DNA of 64,000 bases from NCBI GenBank assembly GCA_031271965.1, contig JAISUS010000028.1, positions 1 through 64,000 of the forward strand, written 5' to 3'. A model generated the notes under the pieces. It saw nothing but the letters and a program-made list of their open reading frames with translations. It was not told the DNA's origin and searched no databases. Made by a program: the position numbers and the translations under genes. Of this stretch, positions 18,430 through 26,644 are shown piece by piece. This DNA comes from Prevotella sp. (GTDB lineage: Bacteria; Bacteroidota; Bacteroidia; Bacteroidales; Dysgonomonadaceae). Numbering within the stretch: position 1 is the first letter of the stretch; the number at the start of each line of letters is the position of its first letter.

Positions 18430-19677
18430 TTATTCGCTTTTCCGGTTAAGAGATTCTACTATTTTCATTCTTGATGCTTTATAAGCCGGTATGCCTGCCG
18501 AGAGTAGGTTCAATATCAGACAAGCAATAAATACGCCTGCAAATATGTTCGGGGAAACAAGAGTTTCTAGCGGAATTGCGCTCCCTGCTTCGATTCCCAA
18601 TAACCAGTTCCTTAGTTCAAGAACAGCATAGTACGACAAGGCTAAACCCATAATACCTCCGATGAGTGTGGTAATAAGATTCTCGTACAGCACTTGTATC
18701 AGGATGGTATATTTCTTAGCCCCGAATGATTTTCTTATTCCTATTTCTTCCGTTCTTTTCTTGATACGGGATATACTGAAGCTTGAAAGGTTGATAGCCG
18801 GAATAAGAAATAAAACAATTAGTATAAAAGCCATTCTGCGGTTATTCTTCTTGATATCAGGTATGTCGGCGCTTTTATTCATTTGTTGAGCTTTATGATC
18901 ATAAGGGCCTGATAAGCTAAGAGTCCACCCACTATCCGTTGCATTATATTTGCGTTCGGCAAGCCTTATTTCTTCATCTATAGCTTGATAATCAGTTTTG
19001 TCTTTTGCCAATAGGAGAACAGTATATCCGTTATGTCGGTAATCTTTTACAGTTGTAAACGGAAGATATATATCTGCGAATGCATATTCGAATACAGGTG
19101 AAACATCCTTTATAATACCTGATACGGCGAATGGCCTGAAATTGACTTGAATCGTTTTTCCGACGACATTATCGGTATTTCGGAATAATTGTCTGGCTGT
19201 ACTCTCGGTAATGACTGCTTTTTTTAGTCCCGAATCGAAATCTTCCTTTGTAAAAGGTTTTCCATCAATAAAACTAAATGACATGAATTGCCAGTATGCT
19301 GCATCAACAAATTTATTGTTTAGTGATAAACGTATAGGATGGGTTTCTGTGCTTGCAATAGAGTATTCTCGTTCATTACATATTGCCGTTACTAGTTCGG
19401 GAGTTTGTAGATTTGATAGATATTCTTTATAGGTATCGTATCCAACATCTCTATTTCTGAAATTAGTCTTATCTATTCGCTCTTTCTTTTGCCATTTAAT
19501 ATATAGAGTCCGATCTCTATTATTTTCAGGATAGATATCGGTGTTTTTTATCGATTGCGAAACAATGATTACCATTATCATCATAATAGCAAGAGCTGTC
19601 CCGCTTATGGTGATGAAGCTCGTGAACTTGTTTTGCTTCAGCATCGCAATCGCTTGTTTGAAATAGGTTTTATACAT
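18430..19677 (-). CDS. MacB/FtsX-type ABC permease, type B copy 1
   Basis: A 415-residue permease with the same four-helix plan as its neighbour but of a second sequence type. It begins MYKTYFKQAIAMLKQNKFTS and ends SAGIPAYKASRMKIVESLN. It is a paralogue of the gene at 20955-22211, with which it shares TIxGTALAIMMIMVIIV, the ISRIKKRTEEIGIRKSFGAKK coupling segment region (start ISRIKKR) and the tail. It is separated from the type A gene by two bases. Together one A and one B permease probably form a heterodimer, as the two always occur side by side here. Confidence 0.88.
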   Translation of the reverse strand: MYKTYFKQAIAMLKQNKFTSFITISGTALAIMMIMVIIVSQSIKNTDIYPENNRDRTLYIKWQKKERIDKTNFRNRDVGYDTYKEYLSNLQTPELVTAICNEREYSIASTETHPIRLSLNNKFVDAAYWQFMSFSFIDGKPFTKEDFDSGLKKAVITESTARQLFRNTDNVVGKTIQVNFRPFAVSGIIKDVSPVFEYAFADIYLPFTTVKDYRHNGYTVLLLAKDKTDYQAIDEEIRLAERKYNATDSGWTLSLSGPYDHKAQQMNKSADIPDIKKNNRRMAFILIVLFLIPAINLSSFSISRIKKRTEEIGIRKSFGAKKYTILIQVLYENLITTLIGGIMGLALSYYAVLELRNWLLGIEAGSAIPLETLVSPNIFAGVFIACLILNLLSAGIPAYKASRMKIVESLNRKSE

Positions 19678-19689
19678 AAATATTTAATT

Positions 19690-20958
19690 TTATTCGTCTT
19701 TCAGTGCCTCTGCCGGTTGTATTTTAGCTGCTCTGCTTGCCGGATACCATACCGCAAAAAAGGCTATCAGAGCAAGGAAAACCAATGTTATCCCGTAATT
19801 GATAAAGTGTTGAACGATCTCAACTTTTTCCTCTCCTCTATCGGGAACAGGAAGATTGATGTCTTTCAATATATCTCCTATAGATATATTCACGCATATA
19901 ATAGTTGCAACAAGGCTGGCAAGAAACAGCAATGAAAATGTTTCGGAAATAAATATCCTTTTTACACCTCCTTTAGTAGAACCCATAGCTATACGAAGTC
20001 CAATTTCGCTGCGACGTGATTGTACCCTGAACCAAAAGGTTCCAACAATCCCAAGAAAGATATTAATGATAAGAAATGCTGATATAGAATAAATACTCTT
20101 AAAATTATCACTGTATCCGGTCCATCCCATATAGTTTTCTCGATCCTCGTCGATGGGAGTTACTGACGATAGATAGTAATGGCCTACTTCTAATTGGTTG
20201 CGCATATCTTTGGTAAACTGTTCCGGAAAGTTTTTATCCGCTTCTGGTTTCACCCGTATGCATATCTCTCGATATCTTGCAACATTCTGGTCGTCTTTTT
20301 TCATTGGGTAATAACCAATTGCATTATATTCTTCAAATTCACTTCTTTTACTTTTATTGGCAACACCTATTACATTATCATTATTCTCGTTGTTGTCCTT
20401 ATCCCTGTTTATGAATTCTACTTTTTCGGGATTTTGTTTTCCAAACAAATCGTTTTTATCGGCACTGATGATAACAGGTCTGCCCGTTATTGAATTTTCC
20501 CATGTGAACGGTGTTCCCGATATAATGTTTATTTTAAATACATTAAAGAACTCCGGTGTTATCCGTTTTATTTGCAGATTTAATTTTACAGAGTCCTGCA
20601 TAACAGAAGTACTGGACCATGACCCGGAATAAGGATATGCTGAGTTGGAATAACTGACATATTCTACCGCCTGATATTGTTTTATACGGTCGTAAATAGT
20701 CCATATATCCTCCTGCATTTTCTTCTTGGCTTCTTCATCGTCTGCACTGAGAATTTCCTTTCCTTCATCCTTGGTACTGATATTGATTCGGTAGGTATGT
20801 TCTATGTCGAATCCTTGAGGCTGAAAATATCGTTTTGCTGTAAAAAATAGATAATCGGTACAAAACCACAATATGCAAAAGACTAATATAAGTTCCAGCA
20901 ATATCCAAATATTTATTTTTCGCTCAATCCATATTATTTTAAATATTTGCTTTATCAT
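19690..20958 (-). CDS. MacB/FtsX-type ABC permease, type A copy 2
   Basis: A 422-residue permease with an N-terminal helix (about 18-38), a periplasmic domain and three C-terminal helices. The coupling segment SRRSEIGLRIAMGSTKGGVK and the tail VWYPASRAAKIQPAEALKDE match type A copy 1. Its start codon overlaps the stop codon of the preceding type B gene (ATGA arrangement), so translation is coupled. Divergence from copy 1 is concentrated in the periplasmic domain, which suggests the duplicated pairs have different partners or substrates. Confidence 0.88.
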   Translation of the reverse strand: MIKQIFKIIWIERKINIWILLELILVFCILWFCTDYLFFTAKRYFQPQGFDIEHTYRINISTKDEGKEILSADDEEAKKKMQEDIWTIYDRIKQYQAVEYVSYSNSAYPYSGSWSSTSVMQDSVKLNLQIKRITPEFFNVFKINIISGTPFTWENSITGRPVIISADKNDLFGKQNPEKVEFINRDKDNNENNDNVIGVANKSKRSEFEEYNAIGYYPMKKDDQNVARYREICIRVKPEADKNFPEQFTKDMRNQLEVGHYYLSSVTPIDEDRENYMGWTGYSDNFKSIYSISAFLIINIFLGIVGTFWFRVQSRRSEIGLRIAMGSTKGGVKRIFISETFSLLFLASLVATIICVNISIGDILKDINLPVPDRGEEKVEIVQHFINYGITLVFLALIAFFAVWYPASRAAKIQPAEALKDE

Positions 20959-22211
20959 GATTCTTGATTTTTACTTAGTGAGTCTACTATTTTAATTCTG
21001 GATGCTCTGTATGCAGGGATACCGGCTGAAAGAAGATTGAGAAGCATGCATACAATAAACACAGCTACAAATATGGGGATAGATACGAATGTTTCTATAG
21101 GCAAGCTGCTTCCCGATTCGATACCCAGTAGCCATTGTTTTAACCAAATAACGACTATATACGATAATATCAACCCAATGATACCGCCAATAAGAGATGT
21201 TATGAAATTCTCGTATAATACTTGTACTAAGATCATATGTTTTTTTGCACCGAAAGCTTTTCTAACACCGATTTCTTCTATTCGTTTTTTTATACGAGAC
21301 AAGCTGAAACTGGAAAGATTTATAGCTGGGATTAGTAACAGTAGCGATAAAATGAAAATCATTTTTCGGTGATAACCTTTTGCATTCGGCTCTTCATTGC
21401 TGGATGCATTTAAGAGCTGTACTGAATGGTTAAAAGGTCCCATTAACGTGAGATTCCACTTTGTGTCTGTTGCATTGAATTTTCGTTCGGCAGCTCTTAT
21501 CTCTTCCGATATCGCATTGAAATCGGATTTGTCTTTTGCCAAAAGAAGTATCAAGAATCCATCTTCTTTATAATTTCCTCGTGACGTAAATGGTATATAA
21601 ATATCCGAATGGGCGTAGTTGAAAATAGGAGATATATCTTTTATAATACCTATTACAACATATGGGTTAAAGTCTACGTTAATGGTTTTACCTAAAGCAC
21701 TTTCATTACCATATAACTTTTTAGCTGTTTCTTCCGTTATAACAGCTTTTTTCAGACCGGATTTGAAGTCCTCTTCGCTATATGGACTTCCTCCGACGAA
21801 AGTAAGATCCATTATTTTCCAGAAATTGGCATCCGTAATTTTCAGCTTAAGCCCCATTCTATCCATCTCATTTTCGGCAGTTGTAACTACAGCCTTATTC
21901 CATGAGTCTTGCTGTAAGCTTACCAGTTCAGGTTTTTTTAGGTCAGATAAATACCCTTTATATATTTCATAACTGATAACACCATTGCTTTGCATGCCTT
22001 TTTCGTCTTTTGATTTCTTTATTTCGTTTTTCAGATACATCACTCTATCCCTGTTTATCTCGGGCGGGATACTTGTTTTCTTTATTGAGTCGGTGACAAT
22101 AATTACCATGATCATCATGATGGCCAAAGCCGTACCTATAATGGTGATGATGCTGATAAATTTGTTTTGTCTCAGCATTTCTATCGCTTGTTTGAAATAT
22201 ATTTTATACAT
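20955..22211 (-). CDS. MacB/FtsX-type ABC permease, type B copy 2
   Basis: A 418-residue permease of the type B kind: MYKIYFKQAIEMLRQNKFIS start, TIIGTALAIMMIMVIIV first helix, a periplasmic domain, the LSRIKKRIEEIGVRKAFGAK coupling segment and the SAGIPAYRASRIKIVDSLS tail. It is the first intact permease of the operon. Directly upstream of it, between it and the ATPase, lies the frameshifted tail of another type A permease, so this gene probably once followed a full A gene. Confidence 0.88.
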   Translation of the reverse strand: MYKIYFKQAIEMLRQNKFISIITIIGTALAIMMIMVIIVTDSIKKTSIPPEINRDRVMYLKNEIKKSKDEKGMQSNGVISYEIYKGYLSDLKKPELVSLQQDSWNKAVVTTAENEMDRMGLKLKITDANFWKIMDLTFVGGSPYSEEDFKSGLKKAVITEETAKKLYGNESALGKTINVDFNPYVVIGIIKDISPIFNYAHSDIYIPFTSRGNYKEDGFLILLLAKDKSDFNAISEEIRAAERKFNATDTKWNLTLMGPFNHSVQLLNASSNEEPNAKGYHRKMIFILSLLLLIPAINLSSFSLSRIKKRIEEIGVRKAFGAKKHMILVQVLYENFITSLIGGIIGLILSYIVVIWLKQWLLGIESGSSLPIETFVSIPIFVAVFIVCMLLNLLSAGIPAYRASRIKIVDSLSKNQES

Positions 22212-22231
22212 ATAGACTAATGTTATAGTTT

Positions 22232-22359
22232 TTATTCTTCCTGTTTAAGCGCTGTGGTCGGTTGTGTTTTAGATGCTTATATGCCGGATACCAAACACTG
22301 ATTATAGCAAATAAAAACATTAATATTATAGTTGCCAGAACGGCTACGACTATACTTTT
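22232..22359 (-). pseudogene. Relic of a fifth permease (type A C-terminus, frameshifted)
   Basis: The 128 bases between the ATPase stop and the first intact permease encode, leftward, the last helix and tail of a type A permease: IVVAVLATIILMFLFAIISV, then WYPAYK, and after a one-base loss in the next codon ASKTQPTTALKQEE and a stop. This matches the VWYPA-RA--IQPA-AL-DE ends of the two intact type A genes. No start codon or periplasmic domain remains; the rest, more than 1 kb, has been deleted up to five bases from the ATPase stop codon. It shows that the array was once longer. Confidence 0.82.
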
Positions 22360-22363
22360 TTAT

Positions 22364-23032
22364 CTATTCAACTCTTCTTCCATCAAAGAAACGCACAATA
22401 CGTTTAGTGGTTTTTGCTATATGTTCGTCATGTGTTACCATTACAATTGTAGTACCTTCATTATTCAGGTTAAACAGTAATTCCATAATTTCACTTCCCA
22501 TTTTACTATCTAGGTTTCCTGTCGGTTCATCCGCTAATATTATCTGTGGATTGCCTATGATAGCACGTGCGATGGCTACACGTTGGCACTGTCCTCCTGA
22601 AAGTTGTGAAGGGAAATGTTTCATCCTGTGCGATAACCCCACTTTTTCCAAAACTTGCTTAGCCTTTTCTCGGCGGCTGATATCGCCTGATTTTCGATAA
22701 AGGAGAGGGAGTTCCACATTGTCAAGTACATTTAGCGAATTTATCAGATGGAAACTTTGAAAAACAAATCCTAAAGTTTTATTCCGGAACTCCGCCATCT
22801 CTTTATCTTTCATATTGTTAGTTTCGGTACCGTTGATGAGGACTTTTCCTTCACTTGCGATATCTAGTAGTCCCATGATGTTGAGCATGGTACTTTTGCC
22901 GCAACCTGATGGTCCCATGACTGATAGAAAATCTCCTTTTTCTACTTCCAAATTCACATTTTCGAGGGCTACTGTTTCTACTTCTTTAGTTCGGTATATT
23001 TTAGTTATACCCTGTAAATTAATAATAGACAT
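22364..23032 (-). CDS. ABC transporter ATPase, MacB/LolD type (leftward operon)
   Basis: This 222-residue ATP-binding subunit powers the permeases of the operon. It has Walker A GPSGCGKST (40-48), the signature LSGGQCQR (144-151) and Walker B IILADEP (164-170), with the Q-loop in FVFQSFHL. The insertion and sequence after Walker A are those of the MacB/LolD/FtsE branch. It is the only ATPase encoded in the leftward operon, so it must serve all four permeases. It follows the adaptor gene by 13 bases. Confidence 0.95.
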   Translation of the reverse strand: MSIINLQGITKIYRTKEVETVALENVNLEVEKGDFLSVMGPSGCGKSTMLNIMGLLDIASEGKVLINGTETNNMKDKEMAEFRNKTLGFVFQSFHLINSLNVLDNVELPLLYRKSGDISRREKAKQVLEKVGLSHRMKHFPSQLSGGQCQRVAIARAIIGNPQIILADEPTGNLDSKMGSEIMELLFNLNNEGTTIVMVTHDEHIAKTTKRIVRFFDGRRVE

Positions 23033-23045
23033 AGTGTTGATTTTT

Positions 23046-24296
23046 TTAATTTGCTTTTATTTTTAATGTTTTCTTGTTTTTATACTGGCTCATATCGGAT
23101 ACAATAACCTGTTCTCCTTCTTTGAGTCCGCTTATAACTTCGACATATTCGAAACTGCTTTCACCAAGTTTTACTTTTTTCTTTTGTACTTCATTATTAT
23201 TTATTACCCATAATTCGTAATCCCCGGCTCCGATGTAATATGATGAATTAGGAATACGGAGAGCTTCTTCCTGAATACCGTGAGTTACGTACACGTCCGT
23301 TTTTAATCCGCTCCTGAGACGACTGTTCCCCGGGTCTTTTAGCATAACGGTAAAGTTTATTACTCCATTTTTTACAGAAGGGGTAATGTTGACTACTGTA
23401 CCTTCCAACTGTAATTGTCCTATTTTGATAATTGCCTTGGCTCCCGAACTAAGTCTTTCTGCATAACTGTCGGCCACTTCTGCTTCTACTTTGAAGTGAC
23501 TCAGGTCGGAAACAATGGCTATTTGCGTGCCTGCCGCTACTTGTGATCCTATCTGATTGCTTACATAAGTCAGGGTTGCCTTTTGGGGTGAAAGGATGCG
23601 GGAGTCTTTTAAAAGGCGCGCGCTTTCGCTTAACGATTTTTCAAATATGCTAAGGTCAAGCTGTTGCACTCTTACTTCTGCGTCCGCATTTTTTCTCTGA
23701 TTTTCAATTTGTTGTTTTAGTTGCTGAAGTTCTAATTTTGCCACTTCATAATTCAGGGCGGCCTGACGTACTTTGTCTGATGTACTGGCACCTATACTAT
23801 CGAGGTATTGCTCATTTTTAAGCTCGGTCAGCATCTGTTTCAAGTTCATTTCCTTCACTTGCATTTTCATTTTCAACTCTGAGATGCTATTGTCCAAGCT
23901 TATTTGTGATTGAATAAGTTTACTTTTCTTCATTTCCTTTTCGTCTACCTTCTGCTTATACTCTGTTTCGATGGATGCGAGTTCCAGCTTCAAAATAGGT
24001 TCGCCCGCAGAGACAGAATCGCCTGCATTTTTGTATACCTCCAAAATTCGGCTATTAATAGGGGAAACTATTATTTCTTCTGTTTGTGGAATGACTTTTC
24101 CTGATGCATTTACTGTTATTTCTATTGTACCTTTATCAACAGATCCTATAATCATATTTTTTGTAGAAATGGACCCTTCCAGTAAACTAATAATAACTAA
24201 AATGACTATAACGATGCCAACTACTATGGCGCCATAGCGGAGAATCTGCTTTCGTTGTTCTTTTCTTTTTTCGCTTAATGGTATTTTTCTATCCAT
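23046..24296 (-). CDS. MacA-like periplasmic adaptor (leftward operon)
   Basis: This 416-residue adaptor starts with a cytoplasmic basic stretch (SEKRKEQRKQILRYG) and one membrane helix (about 22-44). The barrel-sandwich and lipoyl part follows (ETEEIIVSPINSRIL-like region, KVIPQTEEIIVSP), then a coiled-coil hairpin (about 110-220), the second lipoyl half with LKDSRILSPQKATLTYVSNQ, a beta-barrel and a membrane-proximal domain. It is the first gene of the nine-gene operon and lies nearest the divergent control region. It would link the MacB-type permeases to the TolC protein encoded later in the same operon. Confidence 0.92.
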   Translation of the reverse strand: MDRKIPLSEKRKEQRKQILRYGAIVVGIVIVILVIISLLEGSISTKNMIIGSVDKGTIEITVNASGKVIPQTEEIIVSPINSRILEVYKNAGDSVSAGEPILKLELASIETEYKQKVDEKEMKKSKLIQSQISLDNSISELKMKMQVKEMNLKQMLTELKNEQYLDSIGASTSDKVRQAALNYEVAKLELQQLKQQIENQRKNADAEVRVQQLDLSIFEKSLSESARLLKDSRILSPQKATLTYVSNQIGSQVAAGTQIAIVSDLSHFKVEAEVADSYAERLSSGAKAIIKIGQLQLEGTVVNITPSVKNGVINFTVMLKDPGNSRLRSGLKTDVYVTHGIQEEALRIPNSSYYIGAGDYELWVINNNEVQKKKVKLGESSFEYVEVISGLKEGEQVIVSDMSQYKNKKTLKIKAN

Positions 24297-24328
24297 TTTT
24301 AGATGATTTTATTTATTTGTAATAATAT

Positions 24329-24344
24329 ATCCAATAGTGTGCCG
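24329..24344 (-). promoter_or_regulatory. Possible sigma-54 promoter of the leftward operon
   Basis: Read leftward, CGGCAC-ACTAT-TGGAT resembles the sigma-54 pattern TGGCAC-N5-TTGCA. The -24 half is good, but the -12 half has GA in place of the nearly invariant GC. No TAnnTTTG box is present on this strand, and an NtrC-family activator is encoded in the operon, so the match is worth recording, but it is weak. Confidence 0.25.
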
Positions 24345-24389
24345 TGATTGTAATTTTCTTATTATTAATGATTTATACGATATGTTCTG

Positions 24390-24405
24390 TGTCCGAAACC
24401 GGACA
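24390..24405. promoter_or_regulatory. TGTCCG-N4-CGGACA palindrome, candidate activator site
   Basis: TGTCCG and CGGACA form a perfect six-base inverted repeat around AAAC. It is strikingly GC-rich in an otherwise AT-rich 306-base gap between the two divergent MacB-type operons. It lies about 94 bases from the leftward start codon and about 200 from the rightward one, the distance expected of an enhancer for an NtrC-type activator. Outside this element and the promoter elements listed, I see nothing else in the gap. The link to the regulator at 14290-15645 is inference. Confidence 0.6.
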
Positions 24406-24568
24406 GTTTGTACGGAAATATACTAACTGGGATTTAGTAAATCTTTTTATATATTGATCAAATTGAATATTTTTGTGTTAAAAAAATAAAATGATGTAAC
24501 CTTTTTGCGTTTTTTACGACATATATATAAAAGAATAGATGAATCTCTTCTCTATTCAGGAATAAACT

Positions 24569-24576
24569 TATATTTG
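24569..24576 (+). promoter_or_regulatory. -7 element for the rightward MacB operon
   Basis: TATATTTG matches TAnnTTTG and lies 27 bases before the GTG start codon. No TTTG is found at the -33 position, so an activator may be required. About 65 bases upstream, ATGTAACCTTTTTGC (24494-24508) has a good sigma-54 -12 half but only one G of the -24 GG. Confidence 0.4.
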
Positions 24577-24603
24577 TGACAATATTAAATAAATTGAGAC
24601 ACA

Positions 24604-25299
24604 GTGATTAGAATAAAAAATCTGAATAAGACCTATTATAATGGTGCACCTTTACATGTGTTGAAAGGTGTTAACATGGAAGTCGAAAAGGGTGAACTTG
24701 TTTCTATTATGGGAGCATCAGGTTCGGGTAAATCTACTCTGCTTAATATATTGGGGATACTCGATAATTACGATACCGGTGAGTATTATCTGGATAATTT
24801 GCTTATTCGTAATCAATCGGAATCAAAAGCGGCCGAACTACGTAATAAAATGATAGGATTTATTTTTCAGTCTTTCAATCTTATCTCTTTTAAGAATGCA
24901 TTGGAAAACGTAGCCCTTCCTTTGTATTATCAGGGAGTGAGCCGTAAGAAAAGAAATATTCTAGCCATGGAATACCTGGATAAGATGGGGCTCGCTACTC
25001 ATGCAGATCATATGCCTAACGAGTTGTCCGGAGGCCAGAAGCAACGTGTGGCTATTGCACGGGCTTTGATATCTCATCCCCAAATTATATTAGCTGATGA
25101 GCCGACTGGAGCTTTGGATAGTAAAACTTCACGAGAAGTAATGGAGCTGCTTCGCCAGATAAACCAAGATGATGGGATAACTATGTTGATTGTCACACAC
25201 GAACAATCAGTGGCAAATGCAACCGATCGGGTAATACATATCAAGGATGGTATAATAGGCTCGATAGAAGTAAATGAAAATCCTGTAATAGAAATGTAA
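24604..25299 (+). CDS. ABC transporter ATPase, MacB type (rightward operon)
   Basis: This 231-residue ATPase has Walker A GASGSGKST (37-45), the signature LSGGQKQR (141-148) and Walker B IILADEP (161-167). It starts with GTG. It heads an operon with two permeases, an adaptor and a TolC gene, all rightward with short spacers, forming a complete MacAB-TolC-like exporter that is separate from, and divergent to, the leftward one. Confidence 0.95.
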   Translation: MIRIKNLNKTYYNGAPLHVLKGVNMEVEKGELVSIMGASGSGKSTLLNILGILDNYDTGEYYLDNLLIRNQSESKAAELRNKMIGFIFQSFNLISFKNALENVALPLYYQGVSRKKRNILAMEYLDKMGLATHADHMPNELSGGQKQRVAIARALISHPQIILADEPTGALDSKTSREVMELLRQINQDDGITMLIVTHEQSVANATDRVIHIKDGIIGSIEVNENPVIEM

Positions 25300-25310
25300 A
25301 AAAAACGGAG

Positions 25311-26567
25311 ATGTTCGATTTTGACTCTTTACGCGAAATATTATCAACGATAAACAAGAATAAATTACGTACTGCTCTTACAGGTTTTGCTGTGGCGTGG
25401 GGGATATTTATGCTTATCGTTCTTTTGGCATCGGGAAATGGTTTGAAAAATGGAGTAACATCCAATTTTTCTAACCGTGCTCAAAATTCGGTAACTCTTT
25501 GGCCGGGTTGGACTTCGATGCCGTATAAAGGCATGCCTACAAATCGCAATATTAAATTTGATCATAAAGATTATGATTTGATAAAAAACAGAATTCCTGA
25601 GGTAGAATATGTGTCAGCCAGAGTATCTCAAAGTGTAACCATCAGTTATGAAAAAGAATATGGAGCTTGGCGGCTCGATGGCGTATCGCAAGATGCGGCT
25701 TTTATAAATAATATAAAAGTAAGAGCCGGTGATGGCCGTTTCTTAAATAAATTGGATGTAGATAACAGGCGGAAAGTAATAGTTATTAGTCCCGAAATGA
25801 AGCGTCTTCTTTTTAAAGATACAGAGCCTTTAGACAAGTATGTCGTAGCAAACGGAATTGCATATCAGGTCATAGGTGTGTACGACGATTCTGATATGTT
25901 TATGAATAACCCTCCTGCATATATACCTTTTACCACAGCCCAAATGCTTTATAATAAGGGATGGGGATTCCGTCAGATAGACTTTACAGTAAAAGGAATC
26001 ACGAATCTTGATGCTAATAAAGCTTTTGTAGAACGTGTACGAAAAAGGGTAGCGCAGTTACACTCTTTTGATCCTGCCGACAGGTCTGCGCTTTATGTGC
26101 GAAATACGGCGGAAGATGTAGCTGAGACAAATATGATATTTAATGGTATAAATTTCTTTATTTGGGTTATAGGCTTGGCATCGTTGATGGCAGGTATTGT
26201 GGGTGTGGGTAATATTATGCTCATAACAGTGAAAGAACGTACCCGGGAAATAGGTATTCGTAAAGCGATAGGTGCTACTCCAGCATCAGTGCTCAGATTA
26301 GTTATTTTCGAGTCGATCCTTATAACGACGGTAGCAGGTTATATAGGGATGGTTTTCGGCATTTTACTAACCGAAGGTATAAATAGTATGATGACTGTGG
26401 GCCCTAGAACAATGGATAGCCCAACTGTATTTAAAGATCCGACGGTAGATATCGGTACTGTTATAATCGCTACACTTGTTTTGGTTATAGCCGGAGTTAT
26501 CGCAGGTCTTATTCCTGCGCTGAAGGCCACACGAGTGCGGCCGATAGAAGCAATGAGAGCAGAATAA
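25311..26567 (+). CDS. MacB-type ABC permease 1 (rightward operon)
   Basis: This 418-residue permease has the FtsX/MacB plan: an N-terminal helix within NKNKLRTALTGFAVAWGIFM (ends about 40), a MacB periplasmic domain (about 45-280) and three C-terminal helices (about 285-405), with the coupling segment KERTREIGIRKAIGATPASV. It ends LIPALKATRVRPIEAMRAE. It is a classical MacB-like permease, more similar to the next gene than to the A or B types of the leftward operon. It probably pairs with that gene as a heterodimer. Confidence 0.92.
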   Translation: MFDFDSLREILSTINKNKLRTALTGFAVAWGIFMLIVLLASGNGLKNGVTSNFSNRAQNSVTLWPGWTSMPYKGMPTNRNIKFDHKDYDLIKNRIPEVEYVSARVSQSVTISYEKEYGAWRLDGVSQDAAFINNIKVRAGDGRFLNKLDVDNRRKVIVISPEMKRLLFKDTEPLDKYVVANGIAYQVIGVYDDSDMFMNNPPAYIPFTTAQMLYNKGWGFRQIDFTVKGITNLDANKAFVERVRKRVAQLHSFDPADRSALYVRNTAEDVAETNMIFNGINFFIWVIGLASLMAGIVGVGNIMLITVKERTREIGIRKAIGATPASVLRLVIFESILITTVAGYIGMVFGILLTEGINSMMTVGPRTMDSPTVFKDPTVDIGTVIIATLVLVIAGVIAGLIPALKATRVRPIEAMRAE

Positions 26568-26581
26568 CTTGAAAATGAAAA

Positions 26582-26616
26582 GAATGTGCCAATATGCCAA
26601 TATGCAAATGGCACGA
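26582..26616 (+). repeat. Short tandem repeat and hairpin between the two permease genes
   Basis: GCCAATATGCCAATATGC holds two copies of the octamer CCAATATG and is framed by GTGCCA and TGGCAC, which can pair into a small hairpin. It lies in the 77-base spacer between the permeases. It might tune translation or mRNA stability between the two; it may equally be chance. Confidence 0.35.
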
Positions 26617-26644
26617 AGAGACAAAAACTTGTAACTGAATAAAA

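Noticed and set aside
24494-24508. A sigma-54 promoter for the rightward MacB operon
   Set aside because: The -12 half TTGC is good, but the -24 half has TG where GG is nearly invariant, and a TAnnTTTG box lies nearer the gene. Kept only as a remark.
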